This document shows positions 18,363 through 26,888 of a stretch of DNA of 64,000 nt, piece after piece. Below the pieces are notes generated by a model that saw only the letters and a list, made by a program, of their open reading frames with translations, had not been told where the DNA came from and ran no database searches. A program made the translations under genes and the position numbers. Origin of the DNA: Sulfitobacter sp. HNIBRBA3233 (lineage in GTDB: Bacteria; Pseudomonadota; Alphaproteobacteria; Rhodobacterales; Rhodobacteraceae); the NCBI RefSeq assembly GCF_040149665.1, contig NZ_JBEFLP010000004.1, positions 62,001-126,000 on the forward strand. The letters are read 5' to 3'. Position 1 is the stretch's first letter. The number at the start of each line of letters is the position of its first letter.

Positions 18363-19061
18363 CTAGCGGTTGCGCATCCGCGCCAGCATCCGGCCCCATT
18401 CGCCCGGCGCGCACAGGAAACTGAACGCAAAGCCGGTGACAAAACCCGCAAGATCGGCAACCCAGCCGTTGCCGACCTCGGCGAACAGGCTCCAGACCAG
18501 TTGCAAGCCCATCAGGACGCCGATCAGGCTGAAGGCGCGCAACTGCTGGCCGCCTGTCCCCTCAAGCTTGCGCCAGAGCACGAAACTGTAACCGCCGATC
18601 AGGCCATAGACGGGCGGATAGGCCCCGACGAGCCAGACCGGATCGTCCAGAAACAGCCCGTAGGCCAGCGCACCGCCAATACCCGACAGAACGAACAGCG
18701 CCAGCATCGCCAGAGATCCCATCACTTCGGCGGCCATCTTGCCCAGGGCCACCATCAGAACGATGGCGATCAGACTGTGGGTAAAGCTCAGATGAATGAA
18801 CGGATAGGTTACGAACCGCAGCAGATGCTCGATCGGCCATTGCCCCTGTTGCAGCATCGCGTCGAATATCTGACCCGAGAACCCCCAGTCTCGCACCAGA
18901 TCGAGCCGCCAGCCGATCGCGCTGGGCCCGCCAACCAGCCCCGCCTCGCCAAGGCTGAGGCCTGCTTCGACGCCGGCCATTGCCAGAAACAGCAAGATCA
19001 CAACGGCGGGGAGCGTATTGAAGGGCGGCTCGAACGCCGGATCGTCGTTTTCGTCTGACAT
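18363..19061 (-). CDS. rhomboid-fold membrane protein lacking catalytic residues (pseudoprotease)
   Basis: A 232-residue polytopic membrane protein with rhomboid topology: an N-terminal helix after a short acidic tail, the [13 protein letters not shown] region, and [10 protein letters not shown] after the active-site loop. The GxSG catalytic loop reads GAYPPVYG at 146-153, with Tyr148 where the nucleophile Ser is expected. The helix that normally carries the catalytic His reads GWVADLAGF, with Asp203 in that place. Both residues of the dyad are therefore absent and it should be proteolytically inactive, like iRhoms or derlins. The start ATG 19061 follows the divergent trpS promoter region. 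Partners are unknown. Confidence 0.75.
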   Translation of the reverse strand: MSDENDDPAFEPPFNTLPAVVILLFLAMAGVEAGLSLGEAGLVGGPSAIGWRLDLVRDWGFSGQIFDAMLQQGQWPIEHLLRFVTYPFIHLSFTHSLIAIVLMVALGKMAAEVMGSLAMLALFVLSGIGGALAYGLFLDDPVWLVGAYPPVYGLIGGYSFVLWRKLEGTGGQQLRAFSLIGVLMGLQLVWSLFAEVGNGWVADLAGFVTGFAFSFLCAPGEWGRMLARMRNR

Positions 19062-19162
19062 TGCTGGGCCTTTCACAGGGGGGCCGCGCCACGCAGTTGA
19101 CGCCGCACCCCGCCATGGGTAAGCCCATCGCGACCCCAATTCCAGCCCCATCGGAGCGTTCC

Positions 19163-20185
19163 ATGACCGAGAGCCAATTCACCCCGCGCGTCTTCTCCGG
19201 CATCCAGCCTTCGGGCGGGCTGACGCTGGGCAACTATCTCGGGGCGATCAAGCGCTTCGTCGATATGCAGAACGCGGGCGATTTCGAAACAATCTATTGC
19301 ATGGTCGATCTGCACGCGATCACCGTCTGGCAGGATCCCGAAAAGCTGCGCCACAACACCCGCGAACTGGCCGCAGGATTCATCGCGTCGGGCATCAGCC
19401 CCGAAAAATCCATTCTGATCAACCAAAGTCAGGTGCCCGAGCACGCGCAGCTTGCATGGATCTTCAACTGCGTCGCGCGCATGGGCTGGATGGGCCGCAT
19501 GACCCAGTGGAAGGACAAGGCGGGCAAGAATGCCGAGGCCGCGTCGCTCGGGCTTTTCGGCTATCCCGCGCTGATGGCCGCCGACATCCTGATCTACCAC
19601 GCCACGCATGTACCCGTGGGCGAGGACCAGAAGCAGCACCTCGAACTGACACGCGATATCGCGACAAAATTCAACCACGACTACGGCGTCGATTTCTTCC
19701 CGCTGACCGAACCGGTGATCGAAGGCGCCGCCACACGGGTGATGAGCCTGCGCGACGGATCGAAGAAGATGTCCAAAAGCGATCCGTCCGACGCCAGCCG
19801 CATCAACATGACCGACGATGCCGACGCCATCGCCAAGAAGATCCGCAAGGCCAAGACCGATCCGGATGCGCTGCCCTCGGAAGTGGCGGGCCTGAAGGAC
19901 CGCCCCGAGGCGCGCAACCTCGTCAACATTTACGCAGCCCTCAGCGACCAGTCGGTCGAGGATGTGCTGCGCGAGGTCGGCGGCCAGCAGTTTGGTACGT
20001 TCAAACCGGCGCTGGCGGAACTTGCTGTCGCAAAGCTCGCCCCCATCTCGACCGAGATGGCGCGCCTGATGGATGACGTGGGCGAGATCGACAAGCTGCT
20101 GGCGAAGGGCGCCGAGCAGGCCCGCGAGATCACCGCACCAATCCTCAAGCGCACCTACGAAATCGTCGGCATGGTCGGCGCCTGA
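19163..20185 (+). CDS. trpS: tryptophanyl-tRNA synthetase
   Basis: Charges tRNA-Trp. A class I aminoacyl-tRNA synthetase of 340 residues with the HIGH-equivalent TLGN at 21-24 (in [18 protein letters not shown]) and the KMSKS loop at 202-206. [26 protein letters not shown] sequence, here starting [13 protein letters not shown], is the usual tryptophan/ATP-site segment. Start ATG 19163 ([15 protein letters not shown]) is chosen over an upstream ATG at 19061 because conserved sequence begins here. Confidence 0.97.
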   Translation: MTESQFTPRVFSGIQPSGGLTLGNYLGAIKRFVDMQNAGDFETIYCMVDLHAITVWQDPEKLRHNTRELAAGFIASGISPEKSILINQSQVPEHAQLAWIFNCVARMGWMGRMTQWKDKAGKNAEAASLGLFGYPALMAADILIYHATHVPVGEDQKQHLELTRDIATKFNHDYGVDFFPLTEPVIEGAATRVMSLRDGSKKMSKSDPSDASRINMTDDADAIAKKIRKAKTDPDALPSEVAGLKDRPEARNLVNIYAALSDQSVEDVLREVGGQQFGTFKPALAELAVAKLAPISTEMARLMDDVGEIDKLLAKGAEQAREITAPILKRTYEIVGMVGA

Positions 20186-20193
20186 TCCGTGCA

Positions 20194-20213
20194 GCGCCGC
20201 ACAGGGGCGGCGC
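20194..20213 (+). terminator. weak hairpin after trpS
   Basis: GCGCCGC (20194-20200) pairs with GCGGCGC (20207-20213) just after the trpS stop. No T-tract follows, so it may be a Rho-assisted or merely incidental hairpin. Confidence 0.3.
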
Positions 20214-20284
20214 GCCGGTCGGGATAGCGCAGGCGCGCGCAGGGGGCTAGGGTGAAGGCCTAGACACAGCGCAGGAGCCTTGCC

Positions 20285-20755
20285 ATGGCACACCCTCAAG
20301 TCGGTCACGTCCATCTGAAAGTCGCCAATCTGGACCGCGCGGTAGCGTTCTACCGCGACATACTGGGTTTTGACGTGATGGCCCGCATGGGCGACCGCGC
20401 GGCGTTTCTGGGCGCGGGCGGATACCACCACCACATCGGGCTGAACACCTGGGAAAGCGCGGACGGCACACCACCGCCACCGGGATCGACGGGCCTTTAC
20501 CACGCGGCGTTTCTCTATCCCGACCGCGCAGCGCTCGGCGCGGTGATCGCGCGGGTTCTGGACGCCGGCATCGCGCTGGACGGGGCCGCCGATCACGGGG
20601 TCAGCGAAGCGGTTTATCTGCGCGACCCCGACCAGAACGGTGTCGAGCTTTACGTCGACAGGCCCCGCGCCGAGTGGCCGGTCAAGGCGGATGGCACCTA
20701 TGACCTGATCAACGCACCGCTGGACGTGCAATCGATCATCGACGCGGCCCGTTAA
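20285..20755 (+). CDS. VOC-family (glyoxalase/extradiol dioxygenase-like) protein
   Basis: A 156-residue protein with two beta-alpha-beta modules of the vicinal-oxygen-chelate fold. It begins GHVHLKVANLDRAVAFYRDILGFDV, which carries the first metal ligand His. YHHHIGLNTWES and LYHAAFLYPDRAALG hold further His candidates, and YLRDPDQNGVELYVDRP holds the last Glu ligand. The pattern resembles ring-cleaving-dioxygenase-like and CatE-like proteins, but single-module enzymes of this fold have many reactions, so no substrate is assigned. SD-like AGGAG lies before the ATG. It stands alone between trpS and the fasciclin gene. Confidence 0.85.
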   Translation: MAHPQVGHVHLKVANLDRAVAFYRDILGFDVMARMGDRAAFLGAGGYHHHIGLNTWESADGTPPPPGSTGLYHAAFLYPDRAALGAVIARVLDAGIALDGAADHGVSEAVYLRDPDQNGVELYVDRPRAEWPVKADGTYDLINAPLDVQSIIDAAR

Positions 20756-20859
20756 GGTCTTTTTCGAAGTCTCTGAAACTCTCGGCGCGCGTTCTGCGTG
20801 GCTTCGGTCGTGCGCGGGCAATAACGCCCGCACCGAAAGAACCGATTGGGAGTACAAGT

Positions 20860-21411
20860 ATGAAGACGTTTCTTGCCACAACAGCACTGATCATCACCGC
20901 CGCGGCGGCCCATGCCGAAAATCCGATGGTGGGCGGTGCCGAGATGTTCGCGGACCAGCCGATTGCCGCAAATGCCTCGAACGCGCCGAACCTCACCACG
21001 CTCGTCGCCGCAGCCAAGCAGGCCGGGCTGGTGGATACGCTGGCCTCCGATGGTCCGTTCACAGTCTTCGCCCCGACTGACGATGCATTCGGGATGATTT
21101 CGGAAAAGTCGCTGATGGCGCTGATGGCGGACAACAACAAGGCGCAACTGGCGCAGATCCTGACCTGCCATGTCGTCGCGGCCGAGGCGTTTTCAACCGA
21201 TATCGCAGGAATGATTGCCGATGACGGCGGTGCGCATGATGTGCCCACGGTCGGGGGCTGCACGCTGAGCGCCTATATGCAGGGCGGCAAGCTGAAGCTG
21301 AAAGATGAAAACGGCCGCGTCGCTACCGTCACCATTGCGGATGTGGACCAGTCGAACGGTGTGGTGCATGTGATCGACCGCGTACTGCTGCCCGCAGGCC
21401 AGGCCGGCTGA
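20860..21411 (+). CDS. secreted fasciclin (FAS1)-domain protein
   Basis: A 183-residue exported protein with a signal peptide ending AAAAHA at about residue 20 and one FAS1 domain. The FAS1 signatures are LTTLVAAAKQAGLVDTLASDGPFTVFAPTDDAF (H1-like box) and the terminal NGVVHVIDRVLLP. Such proteins act in adhesion or surface association. AGTACAAGT precedes the ATG and a strong terminator follows at 21439, so it is a monocistronic unit. Two Cys in the middle (TCHVV and GGCTL) could form a disulfide. Confidence 0.92.
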   Translation: MKTFLATTALIITAAAAHAENPMVGGAEMFADQPIAANASNAPNLTTLVAAAKQAGLVDTLASDGPFTVFAPTDDAFGMISEKSLMALMADNNKAQLAQILTCHVVAAEAFSTDIAGMIADDGGAHDVPTVGGCTLSAYMQGGKLKLKDENGRVATVTIADVDQSNGVVHVIDRVLLPAGQAG

Positions 21412-21438
21412 TCACTGCGCGAACGCGACGAACGGACA

Positions 21439-21465
21439 GGGCCGCCCCTTTGGGGCGGTCCTTTT
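21439..21465 (+). terminator. Rho-independent terminator after the fasciclin gene
   Basis: GGGCCGCCCC (21439-21448) pairs with GGGGCGGTCC (21452-21461, one G-T pair) across a TTT loop and is followed by TTTTC. Classic terminator 27 bases after the stop codon. Confidence 0.9.
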
Positions 21466-21584
21466 CGTCTTGTGTACGGACAGGGCGCTGCGGCGCCTCT
21501 TTCAGCCAAAACTCGTTTGTAGAGCGGCGCCCCTGCCCCTATCTCTTTGCACAGGGAAACAAAGGGCATCGGAGAGCGCACGTC

Positions 21585-22691
21585 ATGACAACAGGATTTT
21601 TCTGGGATGAACGGACCTTCTGGCACGCGGGCGGCAACTATGCCTTCACCCTGCCGCTGGGCGGTCTGGTACAACCGCTTGCCGCCGGTGGCCTGCCCGA
21701 AAGCCCCGAAACGAAACGTCGCTTTCGGAACCTGATGGAAGTGACCGGGATCACCCGGGACCTAGATATGCGCAGCGCGGATATGGCCAGCCGGACAGAA
21801 CTCGAAAGGGTTCATCCCGCCAGATACCTCGATGCCTTCAAGGCGCTATCGGATCAGGGCGGCGGAGAGATCGGCCACCACGCGCCTTTCGCGCAGGGCG
21901 GATACGAGATTGCGGCCCTGTCTGCGGGCCTGTCCACCGCTGCCGTGCGGGCTGTCGCAACCGGTGAGTTGACCAATGCCTACGCGCTCAGCCGTCCGCC
22001 CGGTCACCATTGCGAACCCGAAGACGCGAAGGGCTTTTGCCTGATGGCCAATATCGCCATCGCGCTCGAGGCAGCCTTTGCCGAGGGCCACATCAAGCGC
22101 GCGGTCGTGCTGGACTGGGACGTACACCACGGCAACGGGACCGAGCGCATCTTCTATGACCGCGACGACGTTCTGACCATTTCGCTCCATCAGGAAACGA
22201 ATTACCCGCTCGATACCGGACATCTGGCGGATCGCGGCGCGGGCAAGGGCAAAGGGTACAACATCAACCTGCCCCTGCCACCGGGCGTGGGCCACGAGGG
22301 GTATCTGCACGCGCTCGAGGCGGTCATTCCGCATATCGAAGCCTTCAAACCAGACCTGATTGCGGTCGCCTGCGGGTATGATGCCGCCTGCCCCGATCCG
22401 CTGTGTTCGATGCTGGCCACGGCGGATACCTTCCGCCAGATGACACGCCGCATTCGCGAAGTCGCCGAAGCGCAGTGCGGCGGCAAGCTCGTGATGTCGC
22501 ACGAAGGTGGCTATTCCGAAATCTACGTCCCGTTTTGCGGTCACGCGGTGCTGGAGGCGCTGTCGGACAGCAAGATCACCGCCGAAGATCCTCTGGCGGA
22601 GGTGTTTCGCATCCGTCAGCCGAACGACCGCGTCACAGCGTTTCACAAAGAGCTTATCGATGAGATGGCGCAAACACTGGAGAGCACCTGA
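21585..22691 (+). CDS. class II histone-deacetylase-like amidohydrolase
   Basis: A 368-residue zinc hydrolase of the arginase/deacetylase fold. Active-site signatures are RPPGHHCEPEDAKGFC (His141-His142), LDWDVHHGNGT (zinc ligands Asp179 and His181) and VACGYDAACPDPL with the third Asp ligand. Bacterial members deacetylate acetylpolyamines or related amides; there are no histones here, so a polyamine or small acetylamide substrate is likely. The start ATG 21585 gives the conserved MTTGFFWDERTFWHAGG N-terminus. The stop overlaps the nitroreductase start as TGATG, and an EI24 gene follows, forming a three-gene operon. Confidence 0.92.
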   Translation: MTTGFFWDERTFWHAGGNYAFTLPLGGLVQPLAAGGLPESPETKRRFRNLMEVTGITRDLDMRSADMASRTELERVHPARYLDAFKALSDQGGGEIGHHAPFAQGGYEIAALSAGLSTAAVRAVATGELTNAYALSRPPGHHCEPEDAKGFCLMANIAIALEAAFAEGHIKRAVVLDWDVHHGNGTERIFYDRDDVLTISLHQETNYPLDTGHLADRGAGKGKGYNINLPLPPGVGHEGYLHALEAVIPHIEAFKPDLIAVACGYDAACPDPLCSMLATADTFRQMTRRIREVAEAQCGGKLVMSHEGGYSEIYVPFCGHAVLEALSDSKITAEDPLAEVFRIRQPNDRVTAFHKELIDEMAQTLEST

Positions 22692-23263
22692 TGCCCGATC
22701 CGAACCCCGAGGCCCTGCGTTTTCTGCAAACACGCCGATCGCGGCCCGCAAAAACGCTCAGCCCGCCGGTGCCGGACCGCGACACGCTGATGATGTTGCT
22801 GGAAACGGCTGCGCGCACACCTGATCACGGCAAGCTTGAACCGTGGCGCTTCATCGTTGTCGAACGGCCCGCCATGGCTGATCTGGCGGAGCTTGCGCAA
22901 AAGCGCGGCGAAGCGCTGGGGCTTGATGCCGAGCAGATCGCCAAGGGACGCGCCCAGTTCGATCAGGGCCACCTCGCGGTCGCGGTGATCGAGGTGCAGA
23001 AACCGTCGGAAAAGATCCCCCCGCTCGAGCAGACCTATTCCGCCGGGGCGGTCTGCCTTGCCTTGCTGAACGCGGCGCTGGCCGCGGGCTGGGGCGCGAA
23101 CTGGCTCAGCGGATGGGCAAGCCATGACCGCAGCTTCATGGCGATGGGTTTCGGCCTTGAGCCGCACGAACGCATCGCGGGGCTGATCCACATCGGCACC
23201 GAGAAAAGCACCCCACCCGAGCGGCCAAGACCCAATATTTCAGAGATCACCACATGGAAATAG
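22691..23263 (+). CDS. nitroreductase family protein (YdjA-like)
   Basis: A 190-residue FMN-dependent oxidoreductase of the nitroreductase superfamily. It shows the FMN-binding RRSRP segment near residue 16, AARTPDHGKLEPWRFIVV, and the C-terminal AALAAGWGANWLSGWASHD region. Its short form resembles YdjA of E. coli. The physiological electron acceptor is unknown. Translation is coupled to the upstream deacetylase-like gene by a 1-base stop/start overlap, and the next gene starts 10 bases before its stop. Confidence 0.9.
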   Translation: MPDPNPEALRFLQTRRSRPAKTLSPPVPDRDTLMMLLETAARTPDHGKLEPWRFIVVERPAMADLAELAQKRGEALGLDAEQIAKGRAQFDQGHLAVAVIEVQKPSEKIPPLEQTYSAGAVCLALLNAALAAGWGANWLSGWASHDRSFMAMGFGLEPHERIAGLIHIGTEKSTPPERPRPNISEITTWK

Positions 23264-23991
23264 GCGCTATTTTCCGGGCATTCGGTCTGAGCCTGTCGCA
23301 GATCGGCGATCCCCGTTTTGCACGGGTGCTGGGCATCGGGATCGCGCTTACCGTGGCGCTTCTGATCGGCTTTTCCGCGGGGCTGGTGTGGTTTGTCGGA
23401 TGGCTGGCCGGCGATACCGTCTGGCTGCCGGTCCTCGGAGACGTGCAGTGGATCGACGATCTGCTCAGCTGGGGCGCGCTGGCGCTGATGCTGGTGCTGT
23501 CGATCTTCCTGATGATCCCCGTCGCCTCGGCGATCACATCGCTGTTTCTGGACGATGTGGCCGATGCGGTGGAGGCGGTGCATTACCCCGCCCTGCACCA
23601 GAAGCCGCGCACGCCCTTCGGCGATGCCCTGCGCGATTCGATCAATTATCTCGGCGTTCTGGTCGGGGTGAACATCCTTGCGCTCATCCTTTACATCATA
23701 TTCACGCCGGTCGCGCTCATCATCTTCTGGCTGGTGAATGGCCTGTTGCTGGGCCGCGAATATTTCGCATTGGTCGCCATGCGCCGCGTCGGGCGGATGC
23801 GCGCCAACGAGATGCGGCGCAAGCACTTCGTCACCATCTGGGCTGCGGGCACGCTCATGGCGATCCCGCTGACAGTGCCGATCCTGAACCTTGTGGTGCC
23901 GATCCTAGGCGCGGCGACCTTTACCCACCTGTTCCAGTTCGTGACGACGGAACGCCCCGCCCCACCCAGTTTTCCAGATCGTCAACGCTGA
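23254..23991 (+). CDS. EI24-domain membrane protein
   Basis: A 245-residue membrane protein of the EI24/CysZ-like family (older DUF540). It has four or five hydrophobic segments: VLGIGIALTVALLIGFSAGLVW, WGALALMLVLSIFLMIPVASAI, LGVLVGVNILALILYIIF and ALIIFWLVNGLLLGREYFALVA. LFLDDVADAVEAVHYP and GREYFALVAMRRVGR are characteristic loops. CysZ imports sulfate in E. coli, but the alphaproteobacterial branch is uncharacterised. It overlaps the nitroreductase gene at its 5' end, and its 3' end overlaps the convergent DUF1467 gene by 71 bases. Confidence 0.85.
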   Translation: MEIGAIFRAFGLSLSQIGDPRFARVLGIGIALTVALLIGFSAGLVWFVGWLAGDTVWLPVLGDVQWIDDLLSWGALALMLVLSIFLMIPVASAITSLFLDDVADAVEAVHYPALHQKPRTPFGDALRDSINYLGVLVGVNILALILYIIFTPVALIIFWLVNGLLLGREYFALVAMRRVGRMRANEMRRKHFVTIWAAGTLMAIPLTVPILNLVVPILGAATFTHLFQFVTTERPAPPSFPDRQR

Positions 23992-24217
23992 TGATGCCGG
24001 ACAGGATGATGGCCACGAAGACCCCCCAAAGAAGGGCCGCGACAATGGTCGTCCAAAGCGCCTTCTTCTTCAGGTGATGCTGTTCGGGCGCTCCTGCGTG
24101 GGTGCCCGGCACGATATCGCCCCGGTCACCCTGCGTCTGGACGCGGATGGGCAGGATGACCAGAAACGTCATGAACCACGTTACCGCGTATAGAACGATG
24201 GCTGAGGTGATGCCCAT
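23921..24217 (-). CDS. DUF1467 family membrane protein
   Basis: A 98-residue protein with two predicted transmembrane helices: IVLYAVTWFMTFLVILPIRV at the N-terminus and LWTTIVAALLWGVFVAIILSGII later. The conserved loop QTQGDRGDIVPGTHAGAPEQHHLKKK links them. DUF1467 is typical of Alphaproteobacteria and is usually encoded next to methylmalonyl-CoA epimerase, as here (3 bases downstream of mce). Function is unknown. The C-terminal residues are encoded opposite the end of the EI24 gene. Confidence 0.88.
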   Translation of the reverse strand: MGITSAIVLYAVTWFMTFLVILPIRVQTQGDRGDIVPGTHAGAPEQHHLKKKALWTTIVAALLWGVFVAIILSGIISVDDLENWVGRGVPSSRTGTGG

Positions 24218-24220
24218 GGC

Positions 24221-24625
24221 TTACACCTGCTCCAGTTCGACAAGCGCCCCGTTGAAATCCTTGGGGTGCAGGAAAAGCACCGGCTTGCCGTGCGCACCGA
24301 TCTTCGGCTCTCCGCTGCCCAGTACACGTGCCCCGGTCGATTTCAGGTGATCGCGCGCCGCGATGATGTCGTCGACCTCGTAGCAGATGTGGTGGATGCC
24401 ACCCGCAGGGTTCTTTTCCAGAAAGCCCTTGATCGGGCTGTCATCGCCCAGCGGGTAGAGCAGTTCGATCTTGGTGTTGGGCAGTTCGATGAAGATCACG
24501 GTCACCCCGTGATCGGGCTCGTCCTGTGGTGCACCTACGTTGGCTCCGAGCGCGTTGCGATACTGATCGGCCGCGGCCTCCAGATCCGGCACCGCAATCG
24601 CCACATGGTTAAGACGTCCGATCAT
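24221..24625 (-). CDS. mce: methylmalonyl-CoA epimerase
   Basis: Interconverts (R)- and (S)-methylmalonyl-CoA in propionate and odd-chain or branched-chain breakdown, and in the ethylmalonyl-CoA pathway of many Rhodobacterales. The 134-residue VOC-fold protein begins MIGRLNHVAIAVPDLEAA with the first metal-ligand His, and has FIELPNTKIELLYP, GGIHHICYEVDDI and VLFLHPKDFNGALVELEQV with the terminal Glu ligand. The ATG at 24625 is preferred over 24685 because the family starts with this IxxLxHVAIAV stretch. It is co-transcribed with DUF1467. Methylmalonyl-CoA mutase needs B12, linking loosely to cobU in this window. Confidence 0.95.
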   Translation of the reverse strand: MIGRLNHVAIAVPDLEAAADQYRNALGANVGAPQDEPDHGVTVIFIELPNTKIELLYPLGDDSPIKGFLEKNPAGGIHHICYEVDDIIAARDHLKSTGARVLGSGEPKIGAHGKPVLFLHPKDFNGALVELEQV

Positions 24626-24758
24626 CGCAATCTCCTTACCGGCTTTCATCCTGGCCCTTATGCGACGGGAAATCGTGAAGGGCAATGCGACCCGTTAACC
24701 AAGCCTTAGGTATCGGTGCCTAGTCTGAAATCAAGCCAACGAGGATTCGGAGAGTGCC

Positions 24759-25478
24759 ATGAACAACATCGACCCACTCGCGCAGAACCTGCCGACACCG
24801 ACCGCCGCGCGGCCTCTGCTGGGGCTGACGGTTCTGGTTGTCGAGGACAGCAGATATGCCTGCGAAGCCATGCGGCTTTTGTGTCTGCGCTCCGGTGCGC
24901 GCATCAGACGGGCCGATTGCATCCGCTCGGCGCGGCGCCATTTGCAGGTGTATCGCCCCTCGGTGGTTGTGGTCGACCTTGGCCTGCCGGACGGGGACGG
25001 ATGTGACCTGATCGCCGAACTGGCGCGCGCCGAAGGCCCGCCGCCGATCCTGTTCGCCACCTCGGGCGACCCGAACGGGGAGGAAGCCGCGCGTGCCGCA
25101 GGCGCGATGGGTTTTCTCGCGAAGCCGATCACCTCCCTGTCGCTGTTTCAGGAACAGGTTCTGGCGTTGCTCCCGGCGGAGCGCCGTCCACCCGGTCCCC
25201 GTGCCATCGGCAACGAATTCATCGCGCCGGATCAGCTGGCCTACCACGACGACATCGCCCACGCCGCCGACATTCTTGAGAACCCGCCGCACGCAAAAGC
25301 GCTCGATTATCTTGCGCAGTTCCTCGCGGGGGTGGCGATATCGGTAGACGATACGTCGATGGTGCAGGCCGCGCAGGCCCTGGCCAACCGCCGCGCCCGC
25401 GGCGAAGCAGCAGGGTCGGAGACCGCGCAAATTGCGGGGCTTATCCAGCAAAGATTGTCGCGCAAGATTGCCATCTGA
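24759..25478 (+). CDS. response regulator receiver protein with uncharacterised C-terminal region
   Basis: A 239-residue protein. Residues 22-140 form a receiver domain: acidic pair Glu29-Asp30, phosphoacceptor Asp73 in VVVVDLGLPDGDG, Thr101 in FATSG and Lys122 in FLAKP. No DNA-binding or enzymatic output domain is visible in the C-terminal hundred residues, which are mostly helical (YHDDIAHAADILENPP, LDYLAQFLAGVAIS). It may work by protein-protein interaction. GGAGAG lies upstream of the ATG. No histidine kinase is adjacent. It diverges from mce. Confidence 0.88.
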   Translation: MNNIDPLAQNLPTPTAARPLLGLTVLVVEDSRYACEAMRLLCLRSGARIRRADCIRSARRHLQVYRPSVVVVDLGLPDGDGCDLIAELARAEGPPPILFATSGDPNGEEAARAAGAMGFLAKPITSLSLFQEQVLALLPAERRPPGPRAIGNEFIAPDQLAYHDDIAHAADILENPPHAKALDYLAQFLAGVAISVDDTSMVQAAQALANRRARGEAAGSETAQIAGLIQQRLSRKIAI

Positions 25479-25506
25479 CGGAGGCGCGCGTCGGCCCCCC
25501 CGACCG

Positions 25507-26232
25507 TCAGAGGGTCGGGTCGCTGGACGCGCGCACCAGCCGGGTCATGTCACCCAGGCTTTCGCGCTGGCGGCCATGGCTGTCGAAGTTCGAGGGCGAC
25601 AGCCACGTCGAAAACGCCTCTTTCAGCGCTGGCCATTCCTTGTCGATGACCGCGAACCATGCGGTGTCGCGGTTACGGCCCTTCGTCACCAGCGCCTGCC
25701 GGAACACCCCTTCGAAGCTGAAGCCGAGGCGCTGGGCCGCGCGGCGGGACGGGGCGTTGAGCGCATTGCACTTCCATTCGTACCGACGGTATCCCGCCTC
25801 GAACGCCCATTGCATCATCAGATGCATCGCCTCGGTCGCGGCGCGGGTACGCTGCAACGACGGGGCGAAACAGATGTTGCCAACCTCGATTGTGCCCGCG
25901 TCGGGGGTAATCCGCAGATAGCTTGCCACGCCTTCCCAACCGCCGTTCTCAAGATTCCGGATGGCGTAGAAAACAGGATCTTCGCCCGCTTCCACATCGC
26001 GCACCCAGCGGTGGTATTGCGCGGAAGACGCGAAGGGGCCGTTCGGCATGTAATCCCAAAGCCCGTCGTGGCCGGCGAAAGCACGGTGCAGCAGCGCTGC
26101 GTGGACATCCGCATTCAACCGGTCAAGCCGTGCATACCGCCCTTCCAGCGACAAACCTGCCGGACGCGGCGGCGCTGTCCAGTCATGAACGATCGCGCCG
26201 ATCGGCGCGCCAGAGGCTGTACGATCTGTCAT
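25507..26232 (-). CDS. GNAT-family N-acetyltransferase (RimJ/RimL type)
   Basis: A 241-residue protein with the RimJ/RimL-type acetyltransferase fold: LEGRYARLDRLNADVHAALLHRAF near the start, YLRITPDAGTIEVGNICFAPSLQRT, and the acetyl-CoA-binding/loop region RYEWKCNALNAPSRRAAQRLGFSFEGVFRQ. The family acetylates N-terminal or small-molecule amines; this subgroup is often annotated only as GNAT. The ATG at 26232 is chosen; a longer frame from 26343 overlaps the promoter of the divergent hemerythrin gene. It converges with the response-regulator gene. Confidence 0.88.
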   Translation of the reverse strand: MTDRTASGAPIGAIVHDWTAPPRPAGLSLEGRYARLDRLNADVHAALLHRAFAGHDGLWDYMPNGPFASSAQYHRWVRDVEAGEDPVFYAIRNLENGGWEGVASYLRITPDAGTIEVGNICFAPSLQRTRAATEAMHLMMQWAFEAGYRRYEWKCNALNAPSRRAAQRLGFSFEGVFRQALVTKGRNRDTAWFAVIDKEWPALKEAFSTWLSPSNFDSHGRQRESLGDMTRLVRASSDPTL

Positions 26233-26341
26233 CAAAGCAGTGATAGGCGCAGACCCGGCCGCCGCCAAGAGTCTTTGATCGCGGAACCCGAACCATCCTT
26301 CGCGCGTATCTAGTGAAACACCGTTTCTGAAGGGATCCCCC

Positions 26342-26818
26342 ATGCCATCGATCTATGACGCGATCAAAGCCGACCACGACAATCACCGCAAACTGCTGGA
26401 CACCATCGCCGATACGTCCGGAGACAGCGAGAAACGTCAGGAAAGCTGGACCGAGTTCTATCGCGACGTCAAATCACACGCCGCCGCCGAGGAGGAGACG
26501 TTCTACTCCAAGCTGATTTCCGAGACATGGGGCCAGGACGCCGCGCGTCATTCGGTGCACGAGCACCAGCAGCTTGACGATCTGATGGAAGAGCTGAACG
26601 AGATGGACATGTCATCGCCGGGCTGGCTGACCAAGTTCAAGACGCTGAAACACGACTACGAGCATCACATCGAAGAGGAAGAGGACGAAGTCTTTACCCG
26701 CGCGAAAAAGGTGATCGGAGAGGAACAGAACGAAGGCTTCGGGATGCGTTTCGAGGCACGCAAGAAAGAGGAAATGGGCCTGATCGACGAAAAGCGTGAA
26801 GACAGCCTCGAAGACTGA
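26342..26818 (+). CDS. hemerythrin-like (HHE) domain protein
   Basis: A 158-residue helical protein with the HHE metal-ligand pattern: His12 and His15 (KADHDNHRKLL), His46 and Glu50 (KSHAAAEEETFY), His73/His75 (VHEHQQLDDLMEEL), and His104/108/109 with acidic residues at 111-114 (HDYEHHIEEEED). Bacterial proteins of this type bind a di-iron centre and act in oxygen, NO or iron handling. The C-terminal tail is highly charged (EARKKEEMGLIDEKRED). It ends before a strong bidirectional terminator shared with aspS. Confidence 0.92.
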   Translation: MPSIYDAIKADHDNHRKLLDTIADTSGDSEKRQESWTEFYRDVKSHAAAEEETFYSKLISETWGQDAARHSVHEHQQLDDLMEELNEMDMSSPGWLTKFKTLKHDYEHHIEEEEDEVFTRAKKVIGEEQNEGFGMRFEARKKEEMGLIDEKREDSLED

Positions 26819-26838
26819 TCGCGCCACACCCGACATGC

Positions 26839-26876
26839 AAACGGCCTGCCGCATCCCTGCGGCAGGCCGTTTCTGT
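26839..26876. terminator. bidirectional terminator between hemerythrin gene and aspS
   Basis: A perfect 15-bp stem, AAACGGCCTGCCGCA (26839-26853) with TGCGGCAGGCCGTTT (26858-26872), around a TCCC loop. The T-run of one strand and A-run of the other allow termination of both converging transcripts. Confidence 0.92.
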
Positions 26877-26888
26877 TCTGCGCCCGGT

